A stretch of DNA of 64,000 nt from Rhodospirillales bacterium (GTDB lineage Bacteria; Pseudomonadota; Alphaproteobacteria; SP197): NCBI GenBank assembly GCA_014323865.1, contig JACONG010000001.1, positions 19,928 through 83,927 on the forward strand, read 5' to 3'. Each line of letters starts with the position of its first letter. The stretch's first letter is position 1. The position numbers and the translations under genes were made by a program. The notes beneath the pieces were generated by a model that had not been told where the DNA came from, ran no database searches, and saw only the letters and a program-made list of their open reading frames with translations. This document shows, piece by piece, positions 59,584 to 64,000 of this stretch.

Positions 59584-60471
59584 ATGACGATCAACAACGA
59601 TGTCTTCATCACCTGCGCGCTGACCGGTGCGGGCGACACGACCGACAGGAGCCCCCATGTTCCGGTGACGCCCGAACAGATCGCCGATTCGGCCATCAAG
59701 GCGGCCAGGGCCGGCGCCGCGATAGCCCATATCCACGTGCGCGATATCGAGACCGGTCAGGGCAACCGTGATCGCGACAACTTCCGCGAGGTCGTCACCC
59801 GCATCCGCGACAGCGACACCGACGTCATCATCAATCTGACCACGGGCATGGGCGGCGACTATGTCCCCGACCCCGACGATCCCGGCCGGGCCGCCGAGGG
59901 TTGCGACATGGCGAGCCCGGAAGACCGTGTCCTCCACATCGAAGAGCTCCTGCCCGAGATTTGCAGCCTCGATGTTGCCACCATGAACTTCACCCATGGC
60001 GCCTTCATGAACGTCCCGGCCCATCTCCGGGTCATGGCCGACAGGATCAAGGCCGCGGGCGTGAAGCCGGAACTCGAGTGTTTCGACCTCGGCCATGTCC
60101 GGCTGGCCACCCAGCTCATCGCCGAGGGCCACATCAGGGAACCGCCGCTCTTCCAGCTGTGCCTCGGCGTGCCCTGGGGCGCGCCCTCCGATCCCGAGAC
60201 GCTGCTTGCGATGCGCAACATGCTGCCCGAGAACGCCCACTGGTCGGCCTTCGGAATCAGCCGCATGCAGATTCCCATGGCGGCCCAGGCCGTGATCGCC
60301 GGAGGCAATGTGCGTGTGGGCCTGGAGGACAACCTCTATCTCGACCGTGGCGTGCTGGCAACCAACGAACAGCTCGTTGAACGGGCCGTCGGCGTCGTCG
60401 AGCGCCTCGGCTGCAACGTGATGAGCCCCGCAGAGACCCGCCAGAAGCTGGGCCTCAGCAAACAGCACTGA
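59584..60471 (+). CDS. BKACE family beta-keto acid cleavage enzyme (DUF849)
   Basis: A 295-residue TIM-barrel enzyme that condenses a beta-keto acid with acetyl-CoA and cleaves it to acetoacetate and a CoA ester. The zinc ligands are the two histidines of AHIHVRDIETG (H49, H51) and a Glu in VRVGLEDNLYLDRG. Family members act on 3-keto-5-aminohexanoate, dehydrocarnitine and others. With BetI, a betaine-type transporter and a Rieske remnant nearby, dehydrocarnitine is a reasonable but unproven substrate. Start ATG 59584 follows the poly-G tract. Confidence 0.85.
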   Translation: MTINNDVFITCALTGAGDTTDRSPHVPVTPEQIADSAIKAARAGAAIAHIHVRDIETGQGNRDRDNFREVVTRIRDSDTDVIINLTTGMGGDYVPDPDDPGRAAEGCDMASPEDRVLHIEELLPEICSLDVATMNFTHGAFMNVPAHLRVMADRIKAAGVKPELECFDLGHVRLATQLIAEGHIREPPLFQLCLGVPWGAPSDPETLLAMRNMLPENAHWSAFGISRMQIPMAAQAVIAGGNVRVGLEDNLYLDRGVLATNEQLVERAVGVVERLGCNVMSPAETRQKLGLSKQH

Positions 60472-60540
60472 TGCGCATTGCCGACACATGGTTTGCTGTC
60501 CGGTCCTGCACCGACGGCGTGACCATGCTGTGGGAGCCGC
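60471..60540 (+). pseudogene. N-terminal stub of an MBL-fold metallo-hydrolase
   Basis: ATG 60471 overlaps the BKACE stop (TGATGCG) and encodes MRIADTWFAVRSCTDGVTML, then WEP. This is the standard start of a group of metallo-beta-lactamase-fold hydrolases (MRIADRWFEIRRLDDGVTLLWEPHVD...). The metal-binding HxHxDH region is absent, and the frame continues to 60869 into unrelated sequence. Its position suggests it once followed BKACE in an operon. Confidence 0.55.
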
Positions 60541-60832
60541 TATCATGCATGGCGGGCTGTTGCGATGACGAGACCCATCGCTTCTTCGTCTGCAGGATGG
60601 TCGCGCCCGATCGCGACAAGGCCCTGTTCTGCCAGCGGCTCTGTCGTTCCGTCGGTGTCCGGGGCGTGGTCGAGGACGGCACGTCGTTCGGCGTTTCGAC
60701 CCTCTGTCCGGCTGCTGCGATCCGCGACAACAGTCTTGAGAACGAGGTCATGATCGCCACCGAACACGAACCCGCCAAGGCGACCTGCGGGACCGGCTCG
60801 CCGTCGCGGAAGGCCCATTCGCCGCGCACGGG
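60541..60832. other. Unassigned sequence between two gene stubs
   Basis: About 290 bp between the metallo-hydrolase stub and the PhyH-like stub. Several frames are open on both strands but none resembles a known family. I see no complete gene. Confidence 0.35.
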
Positions 60833-60910
60833 CAATTCAGACGGCAGGAAACCACGGACGATGGAGTAGCCGTCTTCGTGGCGTTGTTCGACGTGTTTCA
60901 CGATCCGTCT
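60833..60910 (-). pseudogene. N-terminal stub of a PhyH-like dioxygenase
   Basis: On the minus strand a GTG opens VKHVEQRHEDGYSIVRGFLP, then SEL. The element EDGYxxVRGFLP is the usual N-terminus of phytanoyl-CoA dioxygenase family proteins. The iron-binding HxD...H core does not follow. It overlaps the end of the sulfotransferase gene by about 13 bp. Confidence 0.45.
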
Positions 60911-61650
60911 TCCATCGCCAGCCTGTGGTGTGACATCCGATCGTAGGCCGGACGGCAGGCCTCGGCGATCTCTCGCTGTGCGTCGGTCAGCGTTGTCCGA
61001 GGCGAAGACCACGGGCGAAAGCCGGTGGACGTCTCGACGCTGGCATACCAGTGCCCGGCCCAGACCCCGTCGCTCTCACGCCGTCCGGCGGGCCAGGCCA
61101 GCATCGCCGCGTCGAACGGCACATCGAGCGCGGCGCACAATGCCGAGAGCGCCCTTGCGGGGTTCTTCAGGACATCGGATGCCGCGATCACAGGCGGTGT
61201 CGACCCGGTGCGATCGACGACCTCGTCAAAGATCCCGGCCTGAAGGTCGTACCCCAGATCGACCGGCGTCACGCCCTTCCGCTTCCGGGCATAGGACGCG
61301 ACGACTTCGTCCGGATTGCGGATCAGGAACGCGTGGCGGTGGGTGCCGAACCAGTCGCGCCCGATCTCCGGCACCATGTGGTGGGCCATGTGTTTCTGGA
61401 ACCAGATGGCCGCACCATCCGGCGCATCGCCACTGATCGCCCGGGCGACCGCGCACCAGTCGTTCGGCTGGGATGCCATGACCTCAGCCGCCATGGGGTG
61501 GTCGATCCCCGTGATCGAGAGATAGGCGGCGTAGAACGGTTCGTCGCTCACCATCGTGTCGGGCCGGTTCTCCCAGGCCCGCATCATCGCGGTCGAGATG
61601 TTGCGCGGGCCCGACCACATGGCGATGCGAACCGTCACGGCGCCGGACAC
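60898..61650 (-). CDS. Sulfotransferase-like protein
   Basis: A 250-residue protein with a PAPS-type phosphate-binding loop near the N-terminus (MWSGPRNISTAMMRAWENRP, about residues 11-30) and a second element HRHAFLIRNPDEVVASYARK. It resembles a branch of small sulfotransferase-fold proteins usually encoded beside a class-IV aminotransferase, as here, where the two genes overlap by 16 bp. The reaction of this branch is not known to me. Confidence 0.75.
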   Translation of the reverse strand: MSGAVTVRIAMWSGPRNISTAMMRAWENRPDTMVSDEPFYAAYLSITGIDHPMAAEVMASQPNDWCAVARAISGDAPDGAAIWFQKHMAHHMVPEIGRDWFGTHRHAFLIRNPDEVVASYARKRKGVTPVDLGYDLQAGIFDEVVDRTGSTPPVIAASDVLKNPARALSALCAALDVPFDAAMLAWPAGRRESDGVWAGHWYASVETSTGFRPWSSPRTTLTDAQREIAEACRPAYDRMSHHRLAMEDGS

Positions 61651-62555
61651 ACCCGTTCGACGAGATCGGCATAGAGGCCCTGGAGTGTGCGGACCACGGG
61701 ACCCGGCGGCGTGCCGTCGCCGATCATGCGCCCGTCAATCTCCGAAACCGGCGTCACACCGGCGAAGGTGCCGGTGATGAAGGCCTCATCGGCGTCGTAG
61801 ACCTCGGTCAGGCTGAAATCCTTCTCCAGCGCGAGAACACCCGCCTCGCGCGCGACCCGCAGGATGTTGCCGCGCGTGATGCCGTGCAGGCAGTAGCGTC
61901 CGGTCGAGGTCCAGACCTCACCACCGCGCACGATGAAGAAGTGGGTGGAGTTGCAGGTCGCGACGAAGCCGTGGGGATCGAGCATCAGCGCTTCGTCCGC
62001 GCCGGCCTTGGCGGCCTGGATGCAGGCGGTAATGCAGTTGAGCCTGGAATGGCTGTTGATCACTGGATCCTGCACGTCGGGCGCACCCCGGCGGACATGC
62101 ACGGTGAAGAGCCGCACGCCGTCCTTGCGTTCCGACGGCTTCTTGTGTTCGGGGATGATCACGACCGTCGGCACGCCAATGTTGACCCTGGGATCCTGAT
62201 AGGGCGTCGCCTTCATGCCGCGGGTCACCATGAGCCGCACGTGAACACCCGACTCCATGCCGTTCGCCTCGACCGTGCGCTGGAGTTCGGCGGCCATGGC
62301 GTCTTGTGTCATACCGAGGTCGAGGTCGATCGCCCTGGCACCCTGCCACAGACGTCCGAGGTGCTGGTCGAGGAAGGCAAAGCGACCGTTGTGGAGGCGC
62401 AGGCCCTCCCATACGCCGTCACCGAGGATGAAGCCGGAGTCGAAGACACTGACGACAGCCTTGTTGCGCGGCACCAGCTCGCCATTCACCGAGATCAGCA
62501 CATCCGCGTTGCGCGGGTCGTCGACGTAGTGGTGCGTACCCTGCTGTCCGGCCAT
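61635..62555 (-). CDS. Class-IV aminotransferase (branched-chain/D-amino acid type)
   Basis: A 306-residue fold-type IV PLP enzyme. Conserved parts are VSVFDSGFILGDGVWEGLRL, TRGMKATPYQDPRVNIG, ALMLDPHGFVATCNSTHFFI, and GITRGNILRVARE. The Schiff-base lysine usually lies a few residues before the conserved Asn of the K-x-x-N segment; here that segment is VINSHSRLNCITACIQAAKA with no lysine and an Arg two residues before Asn. This may mean loss of activity or a shifted lysine. ATG at 62555 is preferred (MAGQQGTHHYVDDPRNADVL). It is first in a two-gene operon with the sulfotransferase. Confidence 0.78.
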   Translation of the reverse strand: MAGQQGTHHYVDDPRNADVLISVNGELVPRNKAVVSVFDSGFILGDGVWEGLRLHNGRFAFLDQHLGRLWQGARAIDLDLGMTQDAMAAELQRTVEANGMESGVHVRLMVTRGMKATPYQDPRVNIGVPTVVIIPEHKKPSERKDGVRLFTVHVRRGAPDVQDPVINSHSRLNCITACIQAAKAGADEALMLDPHGFVATCNSTHFFIVRGGEVWTSTGRYCLHGITRGNILRVAREAGVLALEKDFSLTEVYDADEAFITGTFAGVTPVSEIDGRMIGDGTPPGPVVRTLQGLYADLVERVCPAP

Positions 62556-62920
62556 CCGCCTTGCGCTCCCGTGTCCCGGCCGGGACACTCTCAGGAATAG
62601 CCACGCTACTCAAGGTGAGGCATGGCCGACAATCCCTTCGAATGTTTGAACGCCTCTTCCGTCCAGTCGCATCCACCGGCCTGCGCACCGGCCTGACCGG
62701 TCAGCATCGGCGTTGCCAGCATGGTGCCCGCGATCCCGTGCCGTCATTCTCTCGTCTTCTCAACCATGTCGATCCAGAGGGTTCGGCGGATTGACGTTCG
62801 TGCGCACCGCCATAGCCCGAACGTCAGAGCCCAATTCCGATACATGTTCGATACATGCTAGAGATAAGCGGAATCGGCGCGTGCGCTGCTATCCCATGGT
62901 CGGAGCGTGGGCGCGTTCAT
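62556..62920. other. Intergenic region, no gene recognised
   Basis: A 50-codon plus-strand frame from ATG 62644 (MFERLFRPVASTGLRTGLTG) has no family resemblance. Nothing else is supportable. The upstream signals of the aminotransferase operon should lie at about 62560-62640. Confidence 0.4.
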
Positions 62921-63022
62921 GTCATTCCGGCCAGAACTCACAGGGCGCAGAGCCGGGACTTCGACAGGCATGTGCTCCTGTCCCGAGGTCCCGGATAACC
63001 GCGTCGCAGTTTCCGGGATGAC
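62921..63022. repeat. Palindromic dispersed element (REP/MITE-like), about 102 bp
   Basis: Ends are inverted: GTCATTCCGG (62921-62930) and CCGGGATGAC (63013-63022). Inside are a second pair, CCGGGACTTCGACAGG and CCTGTCCCGAGGTCCCGG, which can fold into a long stem around CATGTGCT. The right end CCGGGATGACAC also occurs at the 8831-8869 hairpin. Confidence 0.55.
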
Positions 63023-63040
63023 ACAAGGGAGGACTTCGTC

Positions 63041-63319
63041 GTGATCGATCTCGCCCGCCACGTTCACGTCACATCGCTCTTCGAGGACATCGCGAAGATC
63101 GAGGACAAGCTGACGCCCAACGAACTCGAGATGGTCCGGCACCTGAAGGAGAAATATGAGGATCCGGGCCACAGCGACTTCGACGATGCCCATGTGCTCG
63201 ACGTCATTCTGCGCAACGTGGAGATCCGCAAGGGCTTCGATATCGATGCCCGAAAGCACACGCCTCGCGCGATCGGTATGGAGCGGAAGAAGGGCAAGAG
63301 CATATCCCGTTCAGATTGA
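63041..63319 (+). CDS. Small acidic/basic hypothetical protein, 92 aa
   Basis: A 92-residue helical protein (IDLARHVHVTSLFEDIAKIE, ... NELEMVRHLKEKYEDPGHSD, ... basic tail MERKKGKSISRSD). It starts at a GTG preceded by GGGAGGAC, a good ribosome site. I recognise no family; codon use fits the genome. It lies just after the palindromic element. Confidence 0.55.
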   Translation: MIDLARHVHVTSLFEDIAKIEDKLTPNELEMVRHLKEKYEDPGHSDFDDAHVLDVILRNVEIRKGFDIDARKHTPRAIGMERKKGKSISRSD

Positions 63320-63427
63320 ATCCATCTGAACGGGTGGAGTGGTCCTGATCGGTCAGCAAACGCCAGGCCGTCTCCGGCAGGCCCGGAAGATCGGCTGCCG
63401 AGACGGATCGCCGACATGGCAAGGCGT

Positions 63428-63676
63428 TCAGCCGCCCTTGAGCGGCGGCATCAGGGCCAGATTGTCGCCGTCGGTCAGCTCGACCCGGGTCCGCTGGGCC
63501 GTGGGCAGGGCCTTGCCGTTCAGCGTCACCAGATAGCTGCCTTCGGGGAAACCCAGACGGTCCATCACGCTCCTGGGCGTGGAGCCTTCGGGCACCTCGA
63601 TCTCCGCGCGGTTTTTCTCCGGACCCCCAGGCAGATGTTTGCCCAGGAGCCCGGCGGTCCTCACAAGGATTTTCAT
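63428..63676 (-). CDS. MoaD/ThiS-family sulfur carrier
   Basis: An 82-residue ubiquitin-like sulfur carrier ending in the required Gly-Gly (LALMPPLKGG). MKILVRTAGLLGKHLPGG and YLVTLNGKALPTAQRTRVEL are typical. Such MoaD variants beside an FAD oxidoreductase are often found with tungsten-dependent aldehyde oxidoreductases, outside this window if present. Its ATG is the last of four tandemly repeated start regions (14-bp units, 63676-63718). Confidence 0.85.
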   Translation of the reverse strand: MKILVRTAGLLGKHLPGGPEKNRAEIEVPEGSTPRSVMDRLGFPEGSYLVTLNGKALPTAQRTRVELTDGDNLALMPPLKGG

Positions 63677-63718
63677 TCGGTGATTTTCATGCGGTGATCT
63701 TCATGCGGTGATCTTCAT
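63673..63718 (-). repeat. Fourfold 14-bp repeat forming a chain of coupled mini-ORFs before moaD
   Basis: Start codons occur at 63718, 63704, 63690 and 63676, exactly 14 bp apart. On the minus strand the units read CGCATGAAGATCAC, twice, then CGCATGAAAATCAC, then GAATGAAAATCC. From each of the first three ATGs the frame is five codons (MKITA, MKITA, MKITE) and ends in a TGA that overlaps the next ATG. The first ATG overlaps the stop of the upstream FAD gene in the same way. Confidence 0.8.
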
Positions 63719-64000
63719 GCGGCGCGGCGGCTCGCGTCCTGCGCACAGGCGAGATAGGCCGACATGAACTGATGGGGATCCTTCATCAGCACATCCTTCC
63801 ATTCGCCCAGCGGCGTTCTGGTCTGGATCAGGCCGCGCAGCACGCCGACGTGCTGCGTGACGCCGAGCGCCAGAACACCGACCAACAGGTCGTCCTTGAA
63901 GCTGAGGCGCAGATACTTCGACCGCTCCGCATCGACCAGGACCGACTCGTCACCGCCCTCGGCACCGTCCCACAGGCCATAGGATGTCGAGATGAGGCCG
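63715..64000 (-). CDS. FAD-dependent oxidoreductase, C-terminal part (cut by window edge)
   Basis: The last 94 residues of a larger protein: LISTSYGLWDGAEGGDESVL, VDAERSKYLRLSFKDDLLVG, then VLALGVTQHVGVLRGLIQTR. This matches the C-terminal region of NAD(P)/FAD-dependent pyridine-nucleotide oxidoreductases of the NirB/rubredoxin-reductase type. The 5' end is beyond position 64000. Its stop overlaps the first of the repeated starts leading to moaD, so the two are coupled. Confidence 0.7.
   Translation of the reverse strand, partial: GLISTSYGLWDGAEGGDESVLVDAERSKYLRLSFKDDLLVGVLALGVTQHVGVLRGLIQTRTPLGEWKDVLMKDPHQFMSAYLACAQDASRRAA

Noticed and set aside
57979..60546. Long minus-strand open frame opposite the di-haem and BKACE genes
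   Set aside because: The plus-strand genes carry CxxCH haem sites and BKACE zinc ligands; the minus translation has no domain pattern.

Overview
The window is high-GC alphaproteobacterial DNA, probably from the Rhodospirillales or a neighbouring order. This is judged from the aapJQMP amino-acid transporter, the long SUF operon led by an Rrf2 regulator, BetI beside a betaine transporter, MeaB, and GC-rich third codon positions. I found no rRNA, tRNA, CRISPR array or insertion sequence. The metabolism implied is that of a heterotroph using amino acids, hydantoin/oxoproline-type compounds and quaternary amines.

Layout. 0.3-8.6 kb: hyuAB-type amidohydrolase pair, a class-V PLP enzyme, an Atm1-type ABC exporter and an MFS carrier. 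8.6-25.2 kb: pepN, a second MFS carrier, DUF6445, Nudix and HAD hydrolases, an aromatic amino acid lyase homologue, HEAT and Sel1 proteins, meaB, an ABC ATPase lacking its catalytic residues, a glycosyltransferase and a cupin. Broken genes lie between these. 25.5-29.1 kb: an exported protein, an AT-rich promoter driving a protein made of four 73-residue repeats, then a decayed copy of the exported protein's C-terminus. 29.1-37.2 kb: DMT and MFS carriers flanking aapJQMP. 37.7-46.3 kb: a lone hyuA-like gene, then rrf2-sufBCDSU-sufT-sufA. 46.3-55.8 kb: lytic transglycosylase, nitroreductase, TbpB-like lipoprotein, FAD oxidase, betI, and a betaine ABC ATPase with a double permease. 56.5-64 kb: imelysin and di-haem oxidoreductase pair, a BKACE enzyme, sulfotransferase and class-IV aminotransferase, and a MoaD-like sulfur carrier behind a truncated FAD oxidoreductase.

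Two themes run through the window. (1) Collapsed genes: at least ten intergenic tracts hold recognisable ends of standard families (acyl-CoA synthetase, aldo/keto reductase, Ca2+/H+ antiporter, Pmp3, AsmA, gamma-glutamyltransferase, Rieske oxygenase, metallo-hydrolase, PhyH). Several keep both the N- and C-terminal ends with the middle missing. (2) Short tandem duplications (about 12-20 bp) at gene edges, including duplicated start codons. The clearest case is four 14-bp units before moaD, which form a chain of five-codon mini-ORFs, each ending in an ATGA overlap with the next start. A 20-bp duplication does the same before the SUF regulator.

The strongest candidate for something undescribed is the four-repeat protein at 27560-28753. 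The mini-ORF relay and the full-length but catalytically dead ABC ATPase follow.
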